Both the position numbers and the translations under genes were made by a program. The notes beneath the pieces are model-generated. The model saw only the letters and a list, made by a program, of their open reading frames with translations. It did not search any database and was not told the DNA's origin. From positions 1 to 53,327 of the forward strand of contig JAIEMG010000312.1 of the NCBI GenBank assembly GCA_019752375.1: DNA of 53,327 nt, read 5' to 3'. Positions 1 through 7,210 of the stretch are shown piece after piece. This stretch comes from Gemmataceae bacterium (GTDB taxonomy: Bacteria; Planctomycetota; Planctomycetia; Gemmatales; Gemmataceae). The stretch's first letter is position 1; the number at the start of each line of letters is the position of its first letter.

Positions 1-389
1 GCCCGGTACGTGGCCCCGGCGCCGCAGACGTAGGACGACAGGCCGCCGATGGCGCCCTGGGCCTGCGTGCTCATGCCTACGAGGATCCGGGCCATGCCGC
101 GCAGCTTGGCGTGATCGGTCCAGGTCCGCCAGAAAGGCCAGTTGGCGCCGTAGAGCCGGTCGGCCGCGGTGCTGACTGGCATCAGCAAGGCGCCGTCGGG
201 CTGGCGCATGCGGTCCAGCAGGTCCTGGTAGGTGCTCAGGTAGTCCCACTGGTCGGTTTGCTCGCGGATCGCGCGGCGCGACTTGAGAGTCTTGAGCTGC
301 CCGAGGCGGAGCTCCGCCTCGATCAGCCGCGCCTCAGTCCGGGCCTGGCGGAGCTGCTCGCGCTTGTCGGTGCCGTTGGTGTCGCTCAT
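1..389 (-). CDS. Probable phage portal protein, N-terminal part
   Basis: The reading frame starts with ATG at 389 and runs off the left end of the window, so only about 129 N-terminal residues are visible. The start overlaps the terminase large-subunit stop as ATGA, so the two are translationally coupled. The N terminus is charged and probably helical. The last visible part (GLSSYVCGAGATYR) resembles the conserved early segment of portal proteins. Portal is the usual neighbour directly downstream of terL in tailed phages, and portal forms the dodecameric DNA gate in the capsid. The assignment rests mainly on position plus this weak motif. A head-morphogenesis protein is the alternative. Confidence 0.55.
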   Translation of the reverse strand, partial: MSDTNGTDKREQLRQARTEARLIEAELRLGQLKTLKSRRAIREQTDQWDYLSTYQDLLDRMRQPDGALLMPVSTAADRLYGANWPFWRTWTDHAKLRGMARILVGMSTQAQGAIGGLSSYVCGAGATYR

Positions 390-1978
390 GTGCTCGCCCT
401 CTGTTGCCGCTGCCCGGCCTGCCGGCCATTGAACAGGTCGATCGCCAGGCGGCGGGCCATCTCCAGCGCGTCGGGTCCGTCGTCGTGGTCGGCGACCGGG
501 AAGTCGCGGAGCTGCTGGACCAGCAGCTCCGTGCCCGCCGAGCGGCGCTTGAAGCGGATGCGACGCTGCGACAGGTATGGCCCGTTGCGTCGGATCCGCA
601 CTTCCTTGTTCACCGTGTTCACCAGGCCGTAGATGGGCAGGTCCACCTTCTGCGTGAGGCCGGCACGCTGGAACTCCGGCAGGAGCAGCTCCTGGAAGAC
701 GTTGGTCTCGATCGCGAAGCCTTCGGGCCGGAACAGGCGCACGTGCTCGACGCCGTCGGCGACGATCCGCGCCGTGTCCCGCCGCTTCAAGTCCGCCTCG
801 ACGTACTCGACACCCTTGGCGTCGCGGCCGTACATGACGTAGGCCGAGTAATCGCCGCGGCGGGCGTCGCGGCCCTTCGACGGATCGAGGGCCATGGTCT
901 TGATCGCGAGCTGGGCTGGCCACTCGTCGAACCAGAAGCCCGGGCCGTCGAAGTACTCGGCCGGCCACTCGCAGGCCTCGGGGTTCACCGGGTCGTTCTG
1001 TTTCTCCGACCCGAACGCCGCCCGGCCGATGGCCGTCAGCAGGCCCATGAGGGCATAGAGCGGCTCGCGCTCTGGCCAGAGGACCTCGGCCCCGGCGTCC
1101 ATCAGGGCCCGCCGCTGCTCGTAGAAGCCGCGCGACTGGGCCTCGCGCTCGTCGTCGCCCAGGTCGTAGTTGCGGTAGATCTCCTCCCACTCGTGCCACA
1201 GGTCCATGCGGTCGGGCCACGAGAGGATCGACTGCCACAGCTTCGAGCGCCAGCCGGGCGTCGTCCGCAGCTTCATCACGATCGCCTCGCGATGCAGCGC
1301 CGTCCCCAGGACGACAATGTTCGTCGCCGGCGACCCGGCGTTGCAGACGTCCTTCATCATCCAGTCCCAGCTCCGCTCGCGCTGGAGCGGGCTGAGGATA
1401 TGCTCGGTGTTCTGCGGGTCGTCGACGACGACCAGCGACGGCCGGTGCGACCGGTTCTTGCGGCCGCGAAGCTTGGTGCCGGTGCCGAGGGCCTCGATCA
1501 CCACGCCGTTGCGCAGCCGGATCCGGTCCTCGCGCCAGGTGGAGCCGGCGCCGACGACGTCGGGGTAGTCGCGCTGCAGGAGCTCGTTGGTCTCCAGCTC
1601 GGAGCGGATCGAGTCCATGTAGAGCTTGGCCTGGGCCCCGGTGTCGCTGGTGAGCACGATGTAGGGCTCGATGCCGTGCACGGCGCAGTAGAGGGGATAG
1701 GCGAAGCTGGACCAGGTAGACTTGGCCGCGCCGCGCGGTGCCAGCACGTTCATGCGCGTGCCGCGGCGGTCGTGCAGCGTGGTGAGCTCGCCGACCAGCC
1801 AGCGGTGGAATGCGCTGGGCCCGATCGGGAAGTAGGCGGGCATGTAGGCGCGGGACCACTCAGCCAGGGACTGGGGCGACCGGCTGCTGGCCGCCACCCG
1901 GTGCACCTCCTCCGCCGGAAAGGAGCCGAGCAAGCTCCTGGCGAACTGCTGCAGCAAGCTCGGCGGGAAGGCAACCAA
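386..1978 (-). CDS. terL: Phage terminase large subunit
   Basis: This is the DNA-packaging motor and nuclease of a tailed phage, 530 aa, the usual size. The ATPase domain has a Walker-A-like APRGAAKST at about residues 80-88 and a Walker B VVVDDP at about 183-188. The C-terminal RNase-H-like nuclease has a typical ALDPSKG aspartate near residue 370, followed by a conserved GDYSA segment. I chose the TTG start at 1978 because GGAGG lies about six bases upstream. This makes the N terminus overlap the small-subunit gene by about 119 bases; an ATG at 1843 would remove the overlap but has no ribosome binding site. It is followed by the portal gene with an ATGA overlap. Confident on family, less so on the start. 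Confidence 0.93.
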   Translation of the reverse strand: MVAFPPSLLQQFARSLLGSFPAEEVHRVAASSRSPQSLAEWSRAYMPAYFPIGPSAFHRWLVGELTTLHDRRGTRMNVLAPRGAAKSTWSSFAYPLYCAVHGIEPYIVLTSDTGAQAKLYMDSIRSELETNELLQRDYPDVVGAGSTWREDRIRLRNGVVIEALGTGTKLRGRKNRSHRPSLVVVDDPQNTEHILSPLQRERSWDWMMKDVCNAGSPATNIVVLGTALHREAIVMKLRTTPGWRSKLWQSILSWPDRMDLWHEWEEIYRNYDLGDDEREAQSRGFYEQRRALMDAGAEVLWPEREPLYALMGLLTAIGRAAFGSEKQNDPVNPEACEWPAEYFDGPGFWFDEWPAQLAIKTMALDPSKGRDARRGDYSAYVMYGRDAKGVEYVEADLKRRDTARIVADGVEHVRLFRPEGFAIETNVFQELLLPEFQRAGLTQKVDLPIYGLVNTVNKEVRIRRNGPYLSQRRIRFKRRSAGTELLVQQLRDFPVADHDDGPDALEMARRLAIDLFNGRQAGQRQQRAST

Positions 1979-2453
1979 GCAGGACCTCCAGCGACTCTCT
2001 CTCTTTGAACAACCCCGTGTGCTGGCCGAGCATGCGCAGGGCCTGCTCCTTCTTGTGCAGCTTGAACCGAACCGTGCCGCCGCTCTGCGTGGTCGTCTGG
2101 CTCACCTCGGCGACGCAGGCATCGGCATCCTCGGACAGCGTGTCGCTGGCGTTGAGCGTGACGCCGTCGGGGCCCCAGCGTACGAACGTCCGCATGCGGG
2201 AGAAGGCCAGACGGGCCAGCTCCTGCACGACGGCGTCGGCGGTGACGGCCGTTCGTTGCGCACGGGCAGCCTTGCCCGCCGCGATCGCCGCCGCGACCTT
2301 CGGATTTCTTAGGAGCTCGCTCGCGCTGGACGCCGCCACGTTGTCCGTGCGTGCCTGATAGCCGGCCCGCTTGTACGCAGCCGTGGCGTTCAGGTCGATG
2401 AGGTACTCATCGACAAAGCGCTGCTGCTTCGGGGTCAGTTGACGCGCGGCCAT
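1860..2453 (-). CDS. terS: Phage terminase small subunit
   Basis: This protein recognises phage DNA and loads the large terminase subunit. It has 197 aa. The N terminus (LTPKQQRFVDEYLID, then NATAAYKRAGY) is the classic Terminase_2 helix-turn-helix opening, followed by NPKVAAAI, also typical of that family. The gene lies directly upstream of terL, which overlaps its 3' end, the standard phage order. ATG at 2453 has a weak AAGGA some 12 bases upstream. The C terminus is Ala/Pro/Gly-rich and probably disordered. Confidence 0.92.
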   Translation of the reverse strand: MAARQLTPKQQRFVDEYLIDLNATAAYKRAGYQARTDNVAASSASELLRNPKVAAAIAAGKAARAQRTAVTADAVVQELARLAFSRMRTFVRWGPDGVTLNASDTLSEDADACVAEVSQTTTQSGGTVRFKLHKKEQALRMLGQHTGLFKERESLEVLLGCLPAELAAAVRQELARLLSGGGGAPGGGQQPVAPVPG

Positions 2454-2550
2454 GCATGGGTGCAGTCCTTTCGGCGCGCGCCAGCGTAACGGGGAGGGGA
2501 GGGCGAAGGCAAAAGGACGGGTGAGAGTAAAGCGGTTAGGCGGCCTTGAT

Positions 2551-2928
2551 CTAGACCTTGACCACGCGGCCGTTCCGCATGGCGTACCGTGGCGGCCGCG
2601 GGCCCACTCCCTTCAACCGCCGCCAGCGCCGGCACGCCTCATCGCCAGGAACGACCTCGTCACGACAGAGCGTCGGCCGGTACTCGTAATGCCGGCACCG
2701 CTTCGCCGCGGCGTCGTACCAGATGCACGGCGTGCCGTCCGCCGGCCAGCCGTCACGACGGAATCGCTCGACGGCGGCCAGCAGCTCAGCCCGGAGTTCG
2801 ACAGGCAACGGCCCGACGCCGGGCATCCGGAACGCTGTGCCGACCAGGCTGGTAGGCAACGCGGCTTGCTCGGTGCAACAGGCGCCGCAGTCGTCGCACG
2901 AGACGACGGGCAACGGGGTGCGGATCAC
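2551..2928 (-). CDS. YkgJ-type cysteine cluster protein
   Basis: A small 125-aa protein with the opening CDDCGACC, a middle CIWYDAAAKRCRHYEYRP segment and later C residues. This is the pattern of the YkgJ/CxxCxxCC family thought to bind Zn or Fe-S; its biochemical role is unknown. I chose GTG at 2928 because GGAGGAA sits four bases upstream and the start overlaps the previous stop as GTGA. A longer frame begins at 3144, but its extra N terminus is antisense-like Arg-rich sequence. It sits in the late-early part of the prophage, before the terminase genes. Confidence 0.8.
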   Translation of the reverse strand: MIRTPLPVVSCDDCGACCTEQAALPTSLVGTAFRMPGVGPLPVELRAELLAAVERFRRDGWPADGTPCIWYDAAAKRCRHYEYRPTLCRDEVVPGDEACRRWRRLKGVGPRPPRYAMRNGRVVKV

Positions 2929-3125
2929 TCTTCCTCCCGCCCCTGGGCGACGATCATCTCCAGGGCCAGCACGTTGCACGCCAGCCGCGCCAGGCGACGA
3001 TCGCCACGCTTGAACGCTCCGCCTGCGGCGATGCGTCGCAGGTCGGCGATCGAGTCGCGCAGCTCCGCCTTGGCCTGGTCGTAGTGGTGTGTCGGGAAAT
3101 CGGTCGGCAGCGGTCCATCGGTCAT
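2925..3125 (-). CDS. Small phage protein, unknown function
   Basis: A 66-aa mostly helical protein with no family that I recognise. The ATG at 3125 overlaps the upstream stop (ATGA), and its own stop overlaps the GTG of the YkgJ-like gene. It therefore sits inside a translationally coupled string of four genes. The middle (AELRDSIADLRRIAAGG) looks like an amphipathic helix. A GTG at 3134 is possible but less likely than the coupled ATG. Confidence 0.65.
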   Translation of the reverse strand: MTDGPLPTDFPTHHYDQAKAELRDSIADLRRIAAGGAFKRGDRRLARLACNVLALEMIVAQGREEE

Positions 3126-3484
3126 GGTTGGCACTCCAGAGCATCGATCACGCGGCGGGCCACGTCGGCGCCGCCCAGCTTACGCACGACCAGGGCGAGC
3201 TCGATCACGGCGTCAAACGGCACCGGTGCCGCCGGCGGGCTCGGCCGAGGCGCTGCCCGGCGACGACGCGGCGCTCGCGGAACGGCCACGGCCGGCGGAT
3301 CCTCGATCGGCGGCGGTGCCGGCGGATCCTCGGGCACCGGCTCGGCGATCGCCGGAATCACGGGGTCGATACCCCCCCCCCCCATTTTTCCGGGCTCCGG
3401 CCCGTGGCCGTTGCTCCCGTTGCGTTGAGCCCTCAGCAACTCGTGGCGTTGCCGGATCAGGCTGATGCGATCGGTGACGGTCAT
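3122..3484 (-). CDS. Phage hypothetical protein containing a G12 tract
   Basis: A 120-aa protein with a helical start (DRISLIRQRHELLRAQ), a Pro/Ala-rich middle and a helical end (VIELALVVRKLGG). The start codon overlaps the previous stop as ATGA. The coding strand carries 12 consecutive G (plus-strand C at 3372-3383), read as MGGGG. A homopolymer this long can slip in replication, and a change of one base would shift the frame before the C-terminal half. Function unknown. Confidence 0.6.
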   Translation of the reverse strand: MTVTDRISLIRQRHELLRAQRNGSNGHGPEPGKMGGGGIDPVIPAIAEPVPEDPPAPPPIEDPPAVAVPRAPRRRRAAPRPSPPAAPVPFDAVIELALVVRKLGGADVARRVIDALECQP

Positions 3485-3996
3485 GACACAATCCCCCACA
3501 GGGTCTCGATGGGCTCCGCCTCCAGGCCGTCCTTGCGGATCTGGAGGAACTCCGCGTACATCTCGCGGCCGTGCAGCCGCTCGGCGATGCCGCCCAGGTA
3601 CCACACCCATCCTGGCCGGTCGCCGGCCAGACGGGCCAGGGCCAGCAGCATGGCCTGGCGTTCGTCCTCGGTGAGCTGGATCTGCATATGGCGGTTACCC
3701 CCCCCCATTTTTCGGGCACTGTCGCGATCCATCGGTTCGTCGGCTGGGTGCCACAGGGCGACACCCAGCTCGGCACGCGACTCGAGTACGGCGACTTTCT
3801 CCGGCGACCCGGGCCTGGCGTGGGTCGCCGCCGGCGGCAAGGGCGGCGTCCCGGTGCGGTCGGGCACGCCGCGGCGGTTGAACTTGCTGGCCGCCACCGG
3901 GTACAGGGCCACGATGGCGGGCGTGTAATAACAGCGACCGCAGAGGCCGCGTGGCCGGCCGGCAAACCGTTCCCTGCAGTGCCGACAGTTGAGCAT
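3481..3996 (-). CDS. Zinc-ribbon phage protein, possibly two genes
   Basis: A 171-aa frame. The N terminus has a zinc ribbon (CRHC at 4-7, then LCGRC at 19-22) followed by YYTPAIVALYP and RPGSPEKVAVLE, a pattern I associate from memory with small planctomycete proteins. After residue 96 comes MGGGNRH, encoded by a G9 tract. An ATG at 3687 then begins a compact helical domain (MQIQLTEDERQAML onward) that would make a plausible separate 67-aa protein. Whether this is one protein or two that became joined at the G tract cannot be decided from sequence alone. The start lies three bases before the ParB-like stop. Confidence 0.6.
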   Translation of the reverse strand: MLNCRHCRERFAGRPRGLCGRCYYTPAIVALYPVAASKFNRRGVPDRTGTPPLPPAATHARPGSPEKVAVLESRAELGVALWHPADEPMDRDSARKMGGGNRHMQIQLTEDERQAMLLALARLAGDRPGWVWYLGGIAERLHGREMYAEFLQIRKDGLEAEPIETLWGIVS

Positions 3997-3999
3997 GGG

Positions 4000-6015
4000 T
4001 CACCTCGCTTTCGGTCCGTCGGGTCCGATCAGGCCGGACTCGACCAGGGCGTCGCCGAGCTCGTTGGCGACGTCTGCGCCCAGGCCGGGGATGTCGCGCA
4101 GGTAGGCGTACAGCTTGCTCGTGTAGCTCGCGCCGGGCTTGACCGAGCCGATACGCTCGAACAGCTCGCCGATGGTGGGCGTCTCGCGAGACCACTTCCG
4201 CAGGGCCGCTGCCGCGCGGTCGACGTCGTCGCCGGCCGGCAGCAGTGCGACCAGCGACGTTGCACGATCGATGGGGTTCGTGCCGTCCGGCGGCGTGACC
4301 CGCTCGGCCGAGGCCATCGCGGGGGCCTTGCCGTTCTTCTTCGCATGACCGTTGGTCGACGGCTTGGCCTTGCCAGACGCCTTCGCCCGCATCTCCTGGG
4401 TCAACTCTTTGCGGGCCTGCTTGCTGAACGCCTTCATGTCGCCGGCGTCGGTGTAGTTGAGGAGGATCTCCGCCCCGATCGGGGCGACGGCCTTGTCGAA
4501 CGTGTCGATGGTATGACGGCTTGTCGTTTCGAGCAGGTAGGCCAAGAGCTCGCGCGGGCTTGCCGCCTTGGCCCAGGCGGCGATGAGGCGGCCCTCTTCG
4601 TTCGGGTCGTTCAGATCGTGGATGCCGGGCACACGCCGCGTCAGTGGGCAAAGACTCTTCTCGTCGCCCCAGCTCTCCTCCATCTCGTTCATCGCGGTCT
4701 CGTTCATCGCGGTGTACCAGGCGACGAGCTGCAGCGACTGGTAAGCCGCGTTGGTTTCCGGTCCTCCCTGACTCGTCAGTACGTCCAGGTCCTCGAAGTT
4801 GGCCGCGGCCGTCGTGCCGATCTCCTGCAGGGCCAGCGCCCGGGCCCGCTTGCCAATCTCCCAGTCGCTGGGCGGGCGCGGCACGTGGGCTTCCTTCCGT
4901 TCGTCACGCTTGCCCTGCTTCTCCGTCAGTTCGGCATTGATCAGCTCGACGGCCGCCTTCCGCGGCACCAGCCAGTGCGGCTTGCCGTTGTCGTGGGCGA
5001 GGACCTTCTCCCCGTCGAGGCGGCCCTTGAGGCGTTTCTCGACAGTCATCGTGCTGTCCTCGGCATACCACTCCTCGCCCAGGTCAAGCCACTTGCTGCC
5101 GCCATACTGGCCGGTGTTGTGGCCGTAGCGGAACGCCTTCTGGGCGTCATCGCCTTTGAGGACCTGCGCCCCGTCGGCGCGGGCCTTGGCTTCGGTTCGC
5201 GCCTGGTGGGCCTTCACCTTGGCGTGATAGCACGGTGGGTCCGTGCACGTGTCGGCCCGGCCGTCGGGATACTCGGCCCGGTTGTTGCCGGATCGCTTGA
5301 GGCAGGTGGTGCAGGCGCCTGCGCTGGGAACGAGCTCGGCATCCTTGACCGGGAACGGCGCCTGCTTCAGCTCGATCATGAACCGCTGCTGGATCGTTTC
5401 CTTGACCTGGCGGTACGACGGCCTGACGCCCCAGTAGTCCTTGCCCAGCGCCTCTTTGGCTGCCTCCTGGCGCAGCTTGTCGTTGGGGATGCGGGCGATG
5501 AGACCGGCCGTGCTGACGGACAGTTCGCCCTCCGCGACGGCCTTGCGTGCCTTCTCCGGCAGCACTCGCAGCTTGAGGAGGTCGCGGATCGTCGACACGC
5601 TCTTGCCGACGCGGGCCGCCAGGTCCTCCACGGTGACCTGGTGCTGGTCGACCAGGGCCGCGTAGCCGTCGGCCTTCTCCAGGGCCGTCACGTCCTCGCG
5701 CTGCTCGTTCTCGATCACCTGCACCTCGAGGGCCTCGCGGTCGGTCAGCTCGCAGGTCATGACCGGGATCTCCGTCAGGCCGGCGAGCTTGGCCGCGCGC
5801 CAGCGGCGTTCGCCGGCGACGAGCTCGAATGTGACGTCTTTGGGCTTGGAGCCCAGGTCGCCGACCCAGCGGCACAGGATGGGCTGCAGCACGCCCTTCT
5901 CCGCGATGCTGGACGCCAGCTCGGCGAGGGTCTCGTCCTCAAAGCGTTTCCGGGGGTTGGTCCCGCTGGGCTTGATCTTGTCCAGGGGCACCAGTGCGAT
6001 CTGGGTCTTGCTCAT
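4000..6015 (-). CDS. ParB/Spo0J-like nuclease-domain protein
   Basis: A 671-aa protein, long for the family. The N-terminal ParB domain is clear: NPRKRF, then GVLQPILCRW, then VAGERRWRAAKLAG, and VIENEQREDVTALEKADGY. A central helix-turn-helix (VEDLAARVGKSVSTIRDLLKLR) follows. Beyond residue about 225 is a Cys-rich patch (CTTC, then DTCTDPPCYH) that may bind zinc, then a long charged region unique to phage and plasmid versions. In prophages such proteins act in DNA binding, replication or partition rather than chromosome segregation. The ATG at 6015 has a GAGGAGCAACG upstream. Clear on family, unclear on role. Confidence 0.88.
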   Translation of the reverse strand: MSKTQIALVPLDKIKPSGTNPRKRFEDETLAELASSIAEKGVLQPILCRWVGDLGSKPKDVTFELVAGERRWRAAKLAGLTEIPVMTCELTDREALEVQVIENEQREDVTALEKADGYAALVDQHQVTVEDLAARVGKSVSTIRDLLKLRVLPEKARKAVAEGELSVSTAGLIARIPNDKLRQEAAKEALGKDYWGVRPSYRQVKETIQQRFMIELKQAPFPVKDAELVPSAGACTTCLKRSGNNRAEYPDGRADTCTDPPCYHAKVKAHQARTEAKARADGAQVLKGDDAQKAFRYGHNTGQYGGSKWLDLGEEWYAEDSTMTVEKRLKGRLDGEKVLAHDNGKPHWLVPRKAAVELINAELTEKQGKRDERKEAHVPRPPSDWEIGKRARALALQEIGTTAAANFEDLDVLTSQGGPETNAAYQSLQLVAWYTAMNETAMNEMEESWGDEKSLCPLTRRVPGIHDLNDPNEEGRLIAAWAKAASPRELLAYLLETTSRHTIDTFDKAVAPIGAEILLNYTDAGDMKAFSKQARKELTQEMRAKASGKAKPSTNGHAKKNGKAPAMASAERVTPPDGTNPIDRATSLVALLPAGDDVDRAAAALRKWSRETPTIGELFERIGSVKPGASYTSKLYAYLRDIPGLGADVANELGDALVESGLIGPDGPKAR

Positions 6016-6037
6016 CGTTGCTCCTCACGGTGTCGGG

Positions 6038-6181
6038 TCAGGGCTTGGTGTCACGCAGCCTGGGAAAATAGGGGGGGGGTAACAGCAGAGTCACGTACCG
6101 CAGCAGCCGGCGATCGGAGGGCAGCGGCCGCTTCTTCCGGAGCGCCACGGCGAATGCCGGCGGCGGCCAGCTCGCGGTCAC
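6038..6181 (-). CDS. Doubtful small frame between ParB-like and TubC-like genes
   Basis: A GTG at 6181 overlaps the stop of the preceding gene and opens a 47-aa frame rich in G/C-ending codons, so a small coupled gene is possible. An alternative frame from 6212 to 6051 (53 aa) is equally open. Both read through a G9/C9 tract at 6071-6079. No family is recognisable. I list it because the gap is otherwise unexplained. Confidence 0.3.
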   Translation of the reverse strand: MTASWPPPAFAVALRKKRPLPSDRRLLRYVTLLLPPPYFPRLRDTKP

Positions 6182-6600
6182 GCTCCAGCAGGCTTTGGCG
6201 ACGCCTGGGCATCGGTCTTGACCCCCCAATGGGCCGGCAGTTCGGCCAGCGGCCGCCAGGCCCCATCTACTCTGCGCCAGGCGGTGGCACCGACCGGCAC
6301 GACGTTGCGCGTCTGCCATTCCGGGATGGGCCGCAGGCCGTCCCGGTTAGCGTAGATCGTCACCAGCACCACCGGGCCGACCCGCCACTCCAGCATGGAG
6401 GGCAAGGGCCCGTCCTGCTGGGCCTCCTTGCGGAGCAGACGGATGATCCCGTTGCGGCAGCGCTCCAGCTTCGCCTTCAGCTCCGGGCCGATCTTGCCGC
6501 CGCTGATGCGCGGCTGGCCGTCCTCGCCCAGCCGGAGCCGGAAGCCGTCCTTGCGGAGGCCGGTCAGCAGCTCGGCCGGGCCTTCAATGGCGGTCGTCAC
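6178..6600 (-). CDS. TubC-like docking domain protein, hypothetical
   Basis: A 140-aa protein. The first 60 residues (AELLTGLRKDGFRLRLGEDGQ, then ELKAKLERCRNGIIRLLRKE) match the layout of the TubC N-terminal docking-like fold that is common in phage and planctomycete small proteins. The rest is a beta-rich tail of unknown function. The GTG start overlaps the stop of the RusA gene as GTGA. Confidence 0.6.
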   Translation of the reverse strand: MTTAIEGPAELLTGLRKDGFRLRLGEDGQPRISGGKIGPELKAKLERCRNGIIRLLRKEAQQDGPLPSMLEWRVGPVVLVTIYANRDGLRPIPEWQTRNVVPVGATAWRRVDGAWRPLAELPAHWGVKTDAQASPKPAGA

Positions 6601-6989
6601 CCGACGCTCCTTTTTCCCGTGGGATCCGCTCGCACATTGGGCAGATCCTCAAGGATGATTCGCGTCGCCGGCGGGTCGCCGCGCTGAAAGGCAACAGACC
6701 CGCGCTCCAGCCAGTCCGGCGAGTCATCCACGAGTTGCCCGGCCGCGACCAGGGCGTCGAGGAGGCTCTTCCACCAGTTGTCGTCGTCACCCCGCTTCTG
6801 GCGACGGCTCAGTGTCACCACGAGAGATACGCGGCGCCGGCCGACCGCCTTGGGAACGCCAGCTATGCGGGAGTAGGTGCCGACCATCTCCTTGTCCTGT
6901 CGCTTGCGCCGGCTGGCCGCTATGCGGTGCATGCGCATCAATTCGTTCAGCCTGATCGGGTGCCAGCAGGGGATGTCGATTGCGTACAT
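6597..6989 (-). CDS. rusA: RusA-like Holliday junction resolvase
   Basis: A 130-aa protein, the usual RusA size. The signature is the cluster RGDDDNWWKSLLDAL at about residues 66-80 with VDDSPDW at 87-93, supplying the catalytic acidic residues of the RusA family (D70, D78, D88/D89 here). RusA dimers resolve four-way junctions during phage replication and recombination. I chose the ATG at 6989; extending to 7064 would translate the inverted-repeat element upstream. It lies downstream of the primase-helicase gene, in the replication block. Confidence 0.82.
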   Translation of the reverse strand: MYAIDIPCWHPIRLNELMRMHRIAASRRKRQDKEMVGTYSRIAGVPKAVGRRRVSLVVTLSRRQKRGDDDNWWKSLLDALVAAGQLVDDSPDWLERGSVAFQRGDPPATRIILEDLPNVRADPTGKRSVG

Positions 6990-7030
6990 CTGATTCAGGT
7001 CCGGCAATAACTCGGCCTCTCTATCCCCAC

Positions 7031-7210
7031 CTCTGGGGTCATGCAAACAATGCAAACAATGCAATCAATTCGGGTGTGCCCGCCAAGCAGCCTTGGGCGC
7101 GGCGGAAGCGCGCTCCTGCCCTGTCGGGCGCCACGAAGCCGTCCTCATGGGTCTCCACCCGAATTGATTGCATTGTTTGCATTGTTTGCATTGTTTGCAT
7201 GACCCCAGAG
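7031..7210. repeat. Inverted repeat with 9-base iterons between primase and rusA
   Basis: Arms at 7031-7076 and 7156-7210 are reverse complements. They differ only in that the right arm has one extra copy of a 9-base unit (cattgtttg type). Each arm contains tandem copies of the unit followed by a unique 17-base end. The right arm encodes the last residues of the primase (NANNANNAINSG type), and the left arm can encode the same peptide on the plus strand. About 79 bases separate the arms. Tandem iterons beside replication genes suggest an origin or a regulatory hairpin; a gene-end duplication is the alternative. Confidence 0.75.

Noticed and set aside
3571..6687. A 1038-codon plus-strand open frame in the prophage
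   Set aside because: It overlaps the ParB-like gene and its neighbours in antisense; no start signal and no family similarity.
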